A stretch of DNA of 64,000 bases, taken from assembly GCA_018389105.1 (NCBI GenBank), contig JACATO010000995.1, forward strand, positions 62,001 through 126,000, read 5' to 3'. This DNA is from Nautilus pompilius. Lineage: Eukaryota; Mollusca; Cephalopoda; Nautilida; Nautilidae. The notes beneath the pieces are model-generated. The model was not told the DNA's origin. It did no database searches and worked only from the letters and a program-made list of their open reading frames with translations. The translations under genes and the position numbers were made by a program. Shown here in pieces: positions 12,301-27,300 of this stretch (position 1 is its first letter; each line of letters starts with the position of its first letter).

Positions 12301-15300
12301 TAGATAGACCAAATAAAATTAGACTGATAAAAAGTCTGTTCTTATACGTACAGATGGTTATTTGCTAAATGTTAATAAATAGACAACAAATTTGGCTTTC
12401 AAAAAGATGGTCCTTAAAGATTATTGAAGAAATAGTGTCAGCACTTCTATGAATACTTTTTTATATATCTACATCTGTATTATCTTTTTTTTTTTTTTTT
12501 TGTTGTGTCATGTGAAAGGGGGAAGTGTGTGTGAAGTTGCATATGTGTGTTTGGGAGCTGGGTCGGTTCCACGACCAGCCAGCTGCCACAGCTGTTTACA
12601 AATGAGGCCTTATTTGACCTGTGTTTTGTGTACGTGTTCCTCATCCTAGCGAGGCTTTGTGTAGAATCACCCGTCTATGCCGATTATTATAATAATCTTT
12701 TTAATTGGGTTATTTTAGATAAATATTTGTTAACACATGATTAGTTCTACTGTTATTATTGTCTTTTATATATTTCAAGGGTTTTTCCATAGAGATCTAA
12801 AACCAGAAAACCTGCTGTGCACAGGACCTGACTGTGTGAAGATTGCTGACTTTGGTTTGGCAAGGGAAACGCGATCTCGCCCACCGTATACTGATTATGT
12901 GTCTACGAGATGGTCAGTACATGCAGTGTAGTGTTTCTTGTTGACCTCGTGGTTTTTTTCCTCAAGCTCAGCGAGTCAAACAGTTGGCTCTGAAAAATAT
13001 GGCTTCTGATATGACCCAGTCATTAACTATAGCACTAACAATAGCTGGGATGGATTTCACTCTGCTCTTATCATGTCAAGCAGTTTTTATTTTTGTGTAT
13101 TCTCCTGACTCTCATTTCATTTCTGTGTCTGCGCTCAGCATAAAACAACACAGAATTGTATTTATATGGGTTTACTTGGAAACTGCTTTTGGTGTCATCT
13201 TGAGTAGAAACTGAATCTTTAGCTATTTTGCTATGGCTCACACTTAATATAGTCAGGTTTATACAAATACTTTTTATGTTAAAACTGCATTGGCATTTGC
13301 AAGACATTTTAATTCTCTCTCAAAGGACTTAACTCATGACTAGCCCTTTTTAGTGCCGCCTTTTGAAGGTCCTAATGAAAAACTTAAATTTTCTGTTAGG
13401 AGTATAATGGCTGTAATCTGAGAGTTTAAATGTATAAAGAAGGCTTGATAGTTTGTTAAAAGATAGTCTACCCTTTGTAAATGACTCAAAGCCAAATGCT
13501 ACTCTCACTGACATAAAAAGCACTGAACCAAAATCTAACTTGGCAGTGGCAGACGTTGAAAGAAAACAGAAACTTTTCCCAGAATGCTTCTGATAGTTAT
13601 TTTATCAAAAGTATAAACTTTAGTTGTCAAATGCCGTCTTCATTGATATACAGTAATTCCCTGTCGACCATTTTCAGAGTTAAAGGGCAATAACTCTTAA
13701 AAGAATAATTTATATTAACATTTGGTGAGCAAGCCAGGCTGGGGAGTCTAGAGGTGCGATGTGAAACTGTCAGAATTTGACTTGAGCGGAAACGGCGTAA
13801 AATGTCTTGTTTAGTAGTTTGAACAAAAGTTACAATCATTCTGATCACCCAGATACTTTTATTTTTTCCAGAAAAATTTATTTATGGAGATTTACATTAA
13901 TCATTCGTTCATCAAGTAACTTATGGAAAATGACTGCATTTTAACACCTCATGACAAGTAGTTCACCTGTTTTCTTGAATTTGGCCTTTAATGAGTTTAT
14001 TTTGGATGTAAATTTTTGAAGGATAGTTTGCTTTCTTAAAAGATGAGAGTGAGCTTTTTGAAATTCACTCCGGGCTGCATTAGACTCTACAAATATATGC
14101 AGCACGGTGGAGGTGTAAGGCTCTTTCAATCCCCTTTTGCTTGATTGCAATGTCACTGCCTGCCTTTTCTTTTTTTTATTGACAAGCATTCGAGTTGCTA
14201 CTCTAGTTTCAGTTTCTGCAGGGATATCTAGGCAACAAGGATACACTTGCAGTAGTTTTTCTCGCATTCTACCAGGGCCCATTTTTAGCAACTTGTCTCA
14301 AACCCCATCCAAGAACATCATCTCAACATCGACTTTGAAATCTTTAATGTACTTCTTATCATATCCTTTATCCCAGGGTGGCTGACAACCCCAATTTGGT
14401 CCAATGTCTTCCAAACACATGATACTTTGAATGAAACTAAATTCCTCAATATCATCTCTATCAGAATTCATATCAGTGTATTCAACTTGGTGTTGATGGA
14501 TCTGAGTGACTGCATATTTCAGTGCATAGTGTACTAAATCCCATTGTCCAGCAACTCCTTTGCAGGTGAGCTGATTTACCCACGCAACAGAGCTGAACTG
14601 TATCTGACAAATTGAGCACTGTAATGGGTCTTCCTCGATGTTGGCAAATGCTTCCATTGCATCCTAGCTTGTCAACGACTACGAATTATCTGGCCACCAA
14701 ATATAGTGCAATTCATTATTGGTCCAACAAATGCAGTGTCAGATACAGATACACTTGGTGTATTATCTGCATCAATAATACATCCCTCATTTTCATCCAC
14801 GTTGTCATCATCATCATCACCAGATTCAGGCACCTCATCATTAGCTTTACCATCATCCACAGCTTTGGCATTGACGCTAATTACTTTGCTCGAACCAATT
14901 CCTGAACACTCATAAATACATACTCATTTATTGTCATGCTCAACACAGCCCTCATTACATTGATACACACACTTGAAATGCTGCAAAACATGCTCATGTT
15001 CCACTTGAAGTTGCTCCAGTTTATTTTGATTGGAGCAAACCATTTCTGCAACTGAGTTGTTTATACCTTCATTCGAACATAGTGCTTCAGTCAAATCACA
15101 TTCAGTGATGACATTGTTACCTATGTTGCAATACCTTGATACATGTTTAATCACAATAACAATATGGCCATCATGAAGACCTTTTCCATCCTGAGTATCC
15201 GTGTGGATGTAAGAAACTAGGTTCAACCCGTAATGTTTCAAAACCACATTCATATAACACACTAGCTCTGGCTTTTGATAGAACTTTGCGTTGTCTGTTT

Positions 15301-18300
15301 GGACATAAATCTCTTCTACTTCAGGGTAATCACACCTCAAACACATCACAGCTGCTTTGAAGTAGATTAACACTGCCAGCCGAATCTTGTTTCATGTCAC
15401 CTGATGCAATTTGGTCATAATACATGATGTGATGGTCATCCAAATGTTGCTTATTCTCGTATAGATTGTATCTTGTATAGATCATCACTCCATGCCAAGA
15501 ATTTCCTTTTTTGATAGTGATCTATGGTTTTTTCATGAAAGTACATAGCCTCAAACTTCATCTTGAAATCCATTACAATGTATGCTTGTTTCTGAGTAAG
15601 GGATACTAGAATTCTAGCAATATGAACCTGCTAGATGTGGACTCAGACCCTATGTCCCATGTAGAGTTTAATCTTATCATTGCAATCTAGTAATAATTGC
15701 TCATACTCCAAGTTGACCCTTTCCATAATAAATTTGAATGCTTTGAACAGCAGGCAGAAGGTTTCACAATTAGTTGACACTAAACTGCTATTAGTACTCA
15801 ATGCATAATCCGCTGATATTGAGCTACACTTTGATATACCGTTTTCAAACACTGATTTCATAAACACTTCCAATGCACAGACTAACTTCTTCAATTCAAC
15901 AGCATGAGTAGTTGAACTGGATACAGTTCAATTTATCATGTCAAAATTATCATACAATAGAATTTCCAATACATAGTTGACGGCCTTTTTTTTTATCTTC
16001 TTGTCTTTGAATGTTAGAGCCTTGATTATTTTCAATAGTGAAATAACGCTGATTTGATCAATTAGATCTGGATGTTTGTCCAGGTATGCTCGCACTGAGA
16101 GTCTGGATGGACATCCTTGAATCACTACTTCATTACCACCCAATAAGATCTTTTTTATTTCCATGTACATTTGATTCAGGTAGTAAAAATCTGATAGCTC
16201 TGTTCACTGTCAATTGATTGTATTGCATTACATGTCTTGTTTCAACAGCAAATGCATTACTTTCAATCATGTATTTGAAATGTCACCTGTAAGTTGCTAC
16301 ATACTCTTCACCAATACCAAACATCTCTTTCAACAACTTTGATGTGAAAGTTTTGCATATCGGAGCCAGCAATACATGCTTTTGAATATTCCGTTCACGC
16401 AGACTGCAGATTAGTGTCTTTATGTTCATCAACAGTTTGTCATTTGAAGCACTCTTTGATGGGTTATTACACTCCCATACTTATTTTCTTTCAACGAATC
16501 AGGATTATGAGGATATATAGCCTCACAAATTCCATCAAACACAACGCTTGCATAGTGGATCATTTGGCTAACTGCTGTTACTTCCAAATCCATCATTGAT
16601 ATGGTCTCTCTCTTGCTTCTTTGCTGGGCATTCCGTGTCCAATATTGGCTGCTGTTTGCAAAAATTGTCAAATATGTGATACAGTTGGCATCGTTTGCTC
16701 CTCCAATCCCTTAAAAGGGCTGCTTCATGCACCCTTTTCTTACGTTGCCGTTCAGTCTCTTTGTTATCATCAATTTCTCTGTGAATCGGTTTGGACTGAC
16801 CACATCTTGGCTGTCGCCTTCTGATCAGTTGGCACCTGCAGGTGCATTTAGTGCATCCTAAACATTCACAGCATCCAGGTCTATGGCAGCTGCATGGAAT
16901 GGCGGTTGTATAATACTTTTATTTTCTCCTTGATTCGTGAATGGGTAGAGCTGGATTGAGAGGGAGGGTTATTTAGCCTTGTCGATGATGCATTGAAGAG
17001 AACTCATTGGATTTGGCCATTTCAGGAACCAATCAAAATTTAGGAAAATATTTTTTTATCCAATTGCAAATCTGCACATCTCCCCTGTTCGGAGTTTCTT
17101 GAAAACTCCCCGAGCTGGCTCACACAACCAGTGTTAAGAAGTGAACTCAGACTTCTGAAGGAAACAAAAATTGGAATGGTCTGAATTGTAATAATAGTTT
17201 AAATCCATTTCAAAGTCAGCAGTACCAGATAAAACATCAAATTTTATATCTTTGTGTACATTCAAATAGACATTTTGCTTTAAATTTATAGCCTTTATAC
17301 TTGTGCGACACATTATCTAAATCACAGTCTTATTCCAATGCAGCAGTTGTATGTATCTGGCAACTTAGAACTGACATTTTGACACAATTTTGCTACCATA
17401 AGAAGTACATGACATTGGTAAAAGTATGAAAAGGTTTTGAAGCAGAAATCCTAATAATAAAAATACAGGGATTTTGTGCCAAATGAGAAAGGTGGAAATA
17501 GTTAAAATTTACACCTTGTAAGAAGGCAATTAGTTAAAAATGGCGATAGGTAGGACCTGAAAGTCTGTATCCATAAAAAATCGAGGAAACATTCTCAAAT
17601 TCAGTGATACAGAAACTGACAAAGCTCATCTCAGCTCTAGTAGAACATTTAAAAGATACTTATTAGGAAATTTGATAGAGTTAATGATGCCTACAAACAA
17701 CATTAAATTGCATTGATATTTATGATTAGAAAAGCAGGGATGTTAAATCTAGCTGGGCCATGAGATGATTGTATTAGGGATTTGATTTGATGTATTTTTG
17801 ATATATTCACAGGTTGTGTAATAAGTTCACCTGTCTAATATTACCATAATTTACATGCAATAATCTCGTTAATCTCAAAACACGCTAACTGTTCTGCAGG
17901 TACAGAGCTCCTGAGGTTCTCCTAAGATCAGTCAACTACAACTCACCCTTGGACATCTGGGCTGTAGGCTGTATTATGGCTGAAGTCTACACTCTACGAC
18001 CACTGTTCCCTGGCAGCTCAGAAGTGGATGAAATATTTAAGATTTGTGCTGTTCTTGGCACACCAGCGAGAGTGAGTTTCTAGTTTTATTTTTGTTATTT
18101 TTTCTAAAGACTTCTTTTTTTAATACTTAAGATGATTAAGATAAATCGGGTGGAAGTAACTTATTAGTAATGGTGTTATGTTTAAAAGAAAAAAAAATAG
18201 CAGATGTAAGTGAGACATGTTTCTGCTTTATTTTCATTTTTTTATACATTGTGTATTAGGGAAACCAAGAGAGGACCTAACTCACCTTTTAATGTTGTCT

Positions 18301-21300
18301 TGTTTAAAGGCCCACTGTCCAAACTTGAAGGAAATATAAACAAGAGATGGACAAACAACTATTAGTGGTTTCCTTCATCCATAACATCTCTCCAACCATT
18401 AGCAAAATGAAAATGAAGCATTTCTCTTCATTTTTTTAAAAAAACCCTGTAGTAATTAAAACAACCAAAGGGGAGATGATTTTTCAGCAATATCGTCTTG
18501 TTAGGTATCTATATTAGCAATAAAAATTTAGAATTAATTGTCTGTCTTTATTTTAAAAAAGAGGAATGATTTGGTCTGATAGAGTGACTTGTGGTAATGT
18601 ACGGATTTGTATTTATAGTTTCCTGCTGATGTTAATTTCCTTCTTGAAAACATTTTGTCAGGCATTTGTGGAGTTACCTGTTTTATTTTATACATTAACT
18701 TTATCTGTCTAATACCTGTCTTTATCATCCAATAGCATGAATGGGAGGAAGGTTACCGACTTGCTGCTAATATGAACTTCAAGTGGCCACAGTGTGTCTC
18801 CAGCAACATGAAAAGCCACGTTCCAAATGCTAACAACAACGGCATCCAGCTGATGAAAGATATGCTCAATTGGCATCCAGGCAAACGACCCACATCATCA
18901 CAGGTGAGACTTTTTCTGGGCGTGTATTCATGCTATACTCTTTAATGGATAATACTTGCCACAGTCTTAATGCTTTTAGAACACCTGAAATATAGAAAAC
19001 AGATTCTGTCTTCTCCACTAATGCTTTTATTTTTTCAGGTTATTTGTGATAAAAATGTAAAAAAAAAAGATATTTATCTGTTTGAATTTGAAGATGATCC
19101 ATTAACAAATGTTTAAAAGAATAATAGATCTAGGGTTTCTTCTAAATGCACAATTTTTACTTGGTTGTGAAAAAATAACTGCCATCTGGTCTCCAGTCTC
19201 ACCTGGTAATACAGCTGATGGTGTCCATGACCTTTTTGATGTCTGAACTGTGAAGGTTCCAACATTCACTTTCTTCCTCCTACTTCTATAGTTGCTTAAT
19301 GACTTGCTTTTAGTTATCAAGGGGAAATAGCTCCTGCTTTCTCTTCAGGGCTACCATTTTGATTCAGCAAACAGTCTGTCCTGATCATACAATGTTTTGG
19401 CAAATAATTGAAGAATGCAAATGACTGATAGAACTGACCAGATTTTAAAAGTTTATAATTACTTATGATCTAAAATATATCCTGATTAAGTATAAATGTG
19501 TGAAATAAGCATCTGTTGCAAACATGCAGTGGCTGGCTGAGACTAGAACATTGTAGGAAGTGGGACAGACTTTCCACACTGGATTTAGTTTGGAATTGTC
19601 TACTTCAGCTTGTACTTCAAATTTTGATTCAGATAATAACACTTAGGGTATTTAATGGATGGATAATCAAGGTAGGAGTCCAGATATAAATGGAAAGTTA
19701 TTGGTGATGCATTATAGAAAGAAGGGGATTAATTTTGTAGTTTGGGCATACCATATCTTAGTGGTAATGAACTGAGTAAGGAACCTACATTTCAGTAACC
19801 TTCCCCTGTCACTCTCATCAGAAAGATTGATGAAAGAGGCTCATTAGTTCACTTACAACTAATAGAGTGATTGGAAAAGCCTTAAGTTATCCTCTACTTT
19901 CTATAGGAGTCTAGTAGATAGTTGTAGAAAAAGAGAATGATCACAAATAATTTATCTACATGCCATAAAAAACACAAGATATAAGCAAAAAGCTTCCAAT
20001 CTGAATGTATTGTGTTAATACCATGACATATGACATTTACTTACTAATTACAGGTGTCCAAAACAGAGTAGTCACCTCCCATGTGTATGCATATATTCTA
20101 GTGATACTGAAATTTCTGGAAGCACCTCTTGTATTCTTTTAGTTTTTGGTGTAAAGTTGCTTTTGTATTTTCAATAATAGTGGATAGTTGATCAAATCTC
20201 CCTTTTAAGGCATGCTTAATTTTTGGGAAGAGAAAAAGATCGCATGGTTATGTCTGGTGAATATGGCAGTTGTACAATAACTAGAATGCAGTGTTTGCCC
20301 AAAACTTGATGCAAGAAGTGTGACATGTGCTGGTGCATTGTCTGTGAACTATTACTTGTAGGTGCTACAAAAGTTACATAGAATGCTTGGTTCACAGTTT
20401 GACCTTTTGGAGTAAATTCATGATGCACTAACCTTTATGATCAAAGAATGCTATCTTCACTTTCAATCTCACCTGTTTTGCTTTCTTTGGTCTGGGTGAC
20501 AATGGTGTCTTCTACTGGCAGGATTGGTGCTTGGTTTTTTGGATCATAACAGTAAACCCCAAGTTTCATCCCTGTTATTATGTTCCAAAGAAATTCTGGA
20601 TTGCTTGTTCTTTAAGATCCTGGCACAAGGATATGATGCTCTTTTGCTCATCTTTGAGACAACATAGAACAAACTTGGCAGAGACATGTTGCATCCTTAA
20701 ATCTCCTGTAATAATTGACTGACACAAACCATAGGAAATGTTAAGTTCTTTAGCAACTTCTCTGACAGTCATTCATCTGTTTGCACAAAACAAATTGTGA
20801 TCAAGAGTGACAACATCATCTGTGTGTGAAGTTGCTAGTCATTCAGACCATGGATCATCTTCAGCGTTATGTTCTGACAATTCTAAATCAAGAAAACCAT
20901 GCAAATGTAGCATGGGATAGTACTGTATTACTAAACACTGCTTACAGTTAGCTGTTTTCCCTGATTTCCAAAGAAAATTTGATATACATTTATCAACTTG
21001 AAATTTGCTAATCCTTACTGGTATGCCTGCACTGCTCTGGCTATAGCATACGATCAGCAGGGAATGGTGATGCAATCCTGTTTTAGGTGTTGCATTAGCA
21101 TGACTAGCAGCGTTTTGGATATTACTTACCAAGTTTCATCTTTTGGTGTGCCACACTAAATTTAGTCTGACAACTTTTTAATCATCTCTCATTAGATGGG
21201 TATTTCAAATTTTCTTGACCACAAGGATGGAATTATTTTGGAAAGCAAATAATAGTAAAATAATAATAATTTTTTTTCACATTTGCTATAATTTTTAAAG

Positions 21301-24300
21301 GGTTGTACTTACACTATGAGAATGTATAGTATTGTGACTTAGCAAATTAGCCATCTACAGCATATTTTCTTTTCTCCTTTCTTGCAGTCCCTCCATTGGT
21401 AGCGCTATCACCTTCCACTTTGCTTACAGGTTCCTCATCTTAATTGGTCACATATTTTACAGGCATCACAGTAGGGTTAGAGACAAATAATTAAAAGTGA
21501 AATTACTCTCAGCAGCTACAATTTTATAATCCTGATGCAGAGTTAACCACTTTCACTCCTGTAGGGATGATTGTGATCAAAATCCAAAATTAACAAGATT
21601 ACTTTGAGATTTGGATAGCATGCTAGTTCATTCACTATTGTTGCAGCTGTGGTTTAAGGGCCCTGATGAAGCCTGGCAGCCATGGTAGGTATCTCACTAG
21701 TGGAATGGTTTTTCTCGCTCTTCCGTACCAGCTCCCTAACATGGGTTTACTTTGGGTTATCCAATTTCTTTTCACTCCATATCTGAAGAGTTATCACGGG
21801 ATCTGTCACCACTGAAGTCAGTGGTATTCTGTGCATATTTTTGTATCACCTTAATCAGGATTACACAACCAGAAAAAGAACCATCTGTTAATCATTTCTG
21901 TGTATACATAACATACATTTTGTTTTTTTTTCTTTTCAGGCACTTCGACATCCATTCTTTCAGGTTGGTGCAAGTCTGACGAGCCAGCAGAGACCAATTT
22001 CGCAGGTCTCATGTTTGACTAACCCCATCAAGGAGATCTCTCACTCCCCCAGCAAGCCATTACAGGAGAGCCATGCTAGCAACATTCTTCCTGTCATTAC
22101 CTCATCTTCCATTCAGAAACCATACAAGGTAAGTAGCAACATCATTTGGTAACTAACTTATTCCTTTCCTTCCCTAATCTTTTCAAGTGGATGCTGAATA
22201 ATTGTTATTTGTATTACTGGGTGCTGTGCTGAACCTGCTAACTTTTTACTTTAATGCATAACTTCTGTATCCTACCTGAAGCAGATAAATTTGGATAATA
22301 TTTATATTATCATAGTGGTGTCTAATACATAAAATTAGAGGTCAGGAATTGAGATTTTAGTGTGTAACCCACAAAAATATCTTGGAACTAGATACACTGT
22401 TTTACCACTTGCTCTGTAGCAGGGTAGATAACTTTAGGGTGTTCCAAGTGATACCTTATTTAAAAAGCTAAGGTTACTTTGTAGTATCAGGGTTTAAATT
22501 ACAATTCATTCTATGAAAGATAAAAAAAATTGTAAAAAAATCAGTGGAGGTTTGAGTTCTTTTAAAAAGCTGTATGTGATACATACACAAGTTAAACATT
22601 TCAATGGAATAATTATTATATTATTCTGACCAATTTAAAAATAAATTAACCTAATTCGTACACTGATTTCCAAAAGTACATAAAAAGTGGAAATATTTTC
22701 AAAATGATTAATTTTATTCACAAAATGTTCAACACAACCTTTTCTTTTTGTAGCACAACTTTTATCAAATAAATATGTAATTTCCAAATAAATTTTAAGG
22801 GGTGTAAAGGGTAACAGACAGGACCAAATCAGGAAACAAGAAGGAATTCTAACAGAGAATGTAAACGAGAATGAATTACAGGTAGTCAGAAGGGGATGTT
22901 CTCTCTCTGATTCATTGCATGACTCCCAGTGGCTTTGCATGGTAATTATAACCCTATCAACAAGAGCAGTGAAAAGTCCACTGTCTTGTCAGAGAAGTTT
23001 GCAGTTTTTGGAATGATCTTGAAGGGAACAACACTTCTTAGAGCATTCAAGATATTCTCAATGGGGTTTAGCTCAGAGAACATGCCGGCCATTTTGTATG
23101 GTTAATGGTTTGGTTTAAAAGATATTGGTTGATTACATGTTCCTTATGTGATGACCATTATAGTCACTTAAAATGGAACTATCTCTAATTGCACCTGTAT
23201 ATGGTTTGACATATGGAACTCAAATTTCGTCTTCCCTGAAACACATGCAGGTCTGTATGCCCACCAATGAAGCCATCACAACTCCACCATCATAGTGATC
23301 TTTCCATTATGCTTGTGGGCTGGTTGTGTGGTTGGCACTAGTTCTACTGCTCCTGTTAATGGTGGCAGGTCAAAGGGATATACAGCATGGGCCATCTTGC
23401 ACAGGACCCTTTTTTACTGCATATGTTTGAGGCTCATACCAACATCCTTATGGCTGCAAGGAGATCAGAAATAAGTTGGGTCAGCGTTGAAGTTCTGCTT
23501 TGCCAAGCCAAGGTTGTGACCAACAGTTAACTTTAAACTAGTTGTTGGGCAGTATCTTCATGCATTTGAAATTCTTTGAAAATCTGAGAAACCATAATTC
23601 TGTTCACATTTAACCATTCCACTGCCTGGTTTTATGACTGTCCAGCCTCTGTCCTACTAATAGTTCTCTACCTCAGACAATCTGCCATTTGTAACTTTTC
23701 CCTTTGCATCCTAACAGAGCCCAAACTGCTACAAACACAAGCCATGTTATTTTTCGTCTTTATACCAAAAGCTAATTTATAATTTACATGCTTTTACTGG
23801 ACCCATTGATACATTTATTTGATAAAGTTGTGTTACATGAAGAGGAGTTTATCTTTCACATCTGACAAGCAAATCTTTAACCATTTTGGAAATATTTTTG
23901 TTTTTTTATCCGTTGTTTAACTTGTAGAAACTGGTGTAGATACTTGAGTGGACGGAGAAGTGCTTGCAATTGTCAGAGGTCTTGAACAGTTTGTTACCAG
24001 TAAAGTTTTCTGCTAACACTTGACTTAATAATAAAGACCTAAACCATCGATTATACTCAGTGTTAGAAAATATTCTTTTACTAACAGATTGGAATAAATT
24101 GGTAATGATAACTTTTCATCATACTAGCATATATTTCTATCCTTGGATGGGTGCTATATAAGCTATAACTTTGCATTAATTAAATTAAAGTAAATTAATA
24201 TTCATGTTTTTGCTTTTTCTTTAGTTTTTTCTTGGAGGGTTTTTATGACATTGAATTTTATATCTAGAAATAATTTTAGAGCTTAAAATGTATTTTTACT

Positions 24301-27300
24301 CATACTTTACCTTTAAATGTTCAAATATTTCTGTTTTTTTCTTTTAACACATTAATATGAATAAAAGAAACCATTGTAGTTATTTGTTGAGCATAGCTTT
24401 GTTTCTGTTTTCCAACTATATTCTGTTAAGCCCTGCTTCACACTAGAGCTGCCATTCAACGTGACTCTCTTATACCTTGATCAAATGCTGCATTCTTCAT
24501 CTCCTTGGAAAACCCTTTCCTGATCTTAATGATCATTATATTTGTAATTTAGTATTATTAATAAGTTTTGTTTATTTTTATGAAATTATACCTTAAAAAG
24601 TGGACGCTGAAATATTTTTTACTAAAAAAAATACTTTCCAGATAAAGTCAGAATGCAGAAACCAAGGCTTAAATTTCAAAATTTGTCCTATATTTATGCA
24701 GACCGTTATTGTTTGTTATGTTATTTTTTATATATATAAGTTTATTTTGTTTAGGAGTTAATTAGTTGGTTACTTTTTGTAAATGCGCTCTCTCTCTCTC
24801 TCTCTCTCTGTGTGTATGTGTGCTTGTGACTAATTCAATACTATTTCATTATGCATCATTTCTGTGTTATTGCCAGGTAAAAATACCTTGTTATGCATTA
24901 TTTCTATACAATTGCCATACAGAAAACTTTATTATGTATCATTTCTGTGTGGTGGCCATAACCCCATCATTGTGCATCATTTCTGTCTCGTTTCCTTACA
25001 GGAGAAATTTTCTGTGGTGACCGCAAAGATGCAGAGTGGCCGAAAACGGTGGGGTCTGAACATGACAGACTCGTGGGATGATTGGGAAGACTTTGACTTA
25101 GGTGGGATGCAGAACAAGAAAGACAAGATACCTCAAGTAATAAAAGAAAAAGAGAAACACAAAGATACAAAAGAAGATGATGATGAAGATTTCTTTAGGT
25201 TAGCCTCATCTCAGTATGTTTTTAGTTTCGGTGATTGTTGTAAATTAACCCTTTAAAGAGTATGGCCATATATATTTATGGGGAATGGGCATTGATCCCA
25301 ACAGAGTAATCCAGTAAATGTAGGTTTCAAAGAGGCTTTTTTGGGCTGTTTATTTATAGAATTATTTGTCACAATTAATACCCATTTCCTGTAAAAAATA
25401 CCAGCATATTTCTTAAAAAGTTAATTACTGCAATCTACTTTAATTCTCTGATGTCCCAAACAACCAAGGGATGGTAATAAAAGAGAAAATATTAAAATTT
25501 TGCAACTGTGATATACTCAACCATTTTAAAAACACAACACCTGTTGGCTATGATATAATAAGTACTAGTGACTTGTGAAAATTGGCAGAAATGACCTTTG
25601 AACATTCATAATGATACAGTTTATCGTTTAGCATCCATATCTCTGAATGATGTGGCATCACATCACATATTGGATTTCAGGCAAGTCATTGCCTGGTATG
25701 GCTTGCTGTTTCTATGGCACTGTATCATGGCTGCATGCTGTTTCATTTCTGTTTTAGTCCTGCAACAAGCTGCTGACAGGTTTCTCGATGGCCAGTCAAC
25801 ATGCTGATTCTGTTCTACCTAAAGGAAGTTTAAGTCAGCCATATCGTTCGGGAGCAAGCCACACTTTCCAGATGCAAAAAAACTATAGCCGCCTTGTAAC
25901 CAGTAGATATTCATGGTGCTCTCTGTTCATCTGATGACATCATGAAATCTTTATGAACTTTTACAAAACACTGTAAACACATGGTGCTGAATATATCACT
26001 TTATTTGCTTCATATTGTAAGTTATAATTTGAAGAAAGGGCATTTTGTTTCTGAAGTGTTTGAGTCCATAAAGAAAAGTATATCCATATTACCTGGAGTA
26101 TAATTCCCCCTCCTCTACCTTTGGGGCAGCTCTGCTCAGGTGGGCAATAATGGGAAGTGGGCTCATACTTACGAAAATCCTACATGAAAAAATGTCAGCA
26201 AACACAGCTTTGTACCATACATCAATGGATTTAATATTTTAACTAACTTATTTTTAATAAGGAAAACAAAGATTAATTAATTACAAGTGCAGAATTTGAG
26301 TGCATGAGACCAAGCATAAGAAATGACACAAAAGTAAGCAAGGGTTCAGGAAGGCCATCTAGACAATTTTTGGGGAAGAAAATTCCTGCTGTTGACTGAA
26401 ATACTGAAGATTATAGCTGGATGCATTCATCATCAGCTGGTTTTGCTATTTTTTATGTTTATTTTTTTACACTAAGGTGGATACTTAATCATATCTCAGT
26501 TTTTAAAATTCTTTGTAGATTTTGGTTGTTGTTGACATCGTCGGTATTTTTTGTTTATCTCTACTGATCACTTCAAAAGTAAACTCTTCAATATGTTCTC
26601 GATGGCAGTGGAGCTGCTACAAATAAAACCATGGGAATCACGCCAAACATTTAATATTGGAATCAACAAGAAATACTCTGTGAAGAAAATGTTATACACT
26701 AGGTGTACATTTTTAATATTTTTTTTTATTTATGCAGGATTAACACAGAATCAGCAAATAAGCGCACAAATGATTTTGATTCATCATCTGTTTGAGAAGG
26801 AAAATCTTGTAACTAAATAAATGATTGTTGTTGTTGTTTTTTTATACTTTGTTAAAACTGCTGCAGTTTTTAAGATTTCTTGTTTGGTTTATACTGTAGA
26901 AGACCCTCCCTAATTCCCTTGATTATTACAGAAAAGACATAAAGCTCCAGAGGATCACTGAAGTCTGTTACAGAACAGACTAGTATACTTTATACCTAAA
27001 CCTTAAAAAAAACAATTATCTCTGAGATAATTTTCAAATTTATTTTGCTGAATTGAAACTTCTGATACTTTTAAACAGGTGTGGCAGATGCTGTTGCTTT
27101 CTCTTGTTAAGAAGAAATCACAAACTGCTTTGTGCACCACAGTTATGTGTAGCATTTGCTTGTTGGTCATAGTTGAGCAAGGTAGTTGGTTGTATAGTGT
27201 TTATATGGGTTCTAATGGCACTACCTTTTCTCTTCTCTCTTCAGAAGAGTTCTGAAGCTCAAGATGGTTGGTAGAGTCCGGAGTACCATCATCTGATTAT

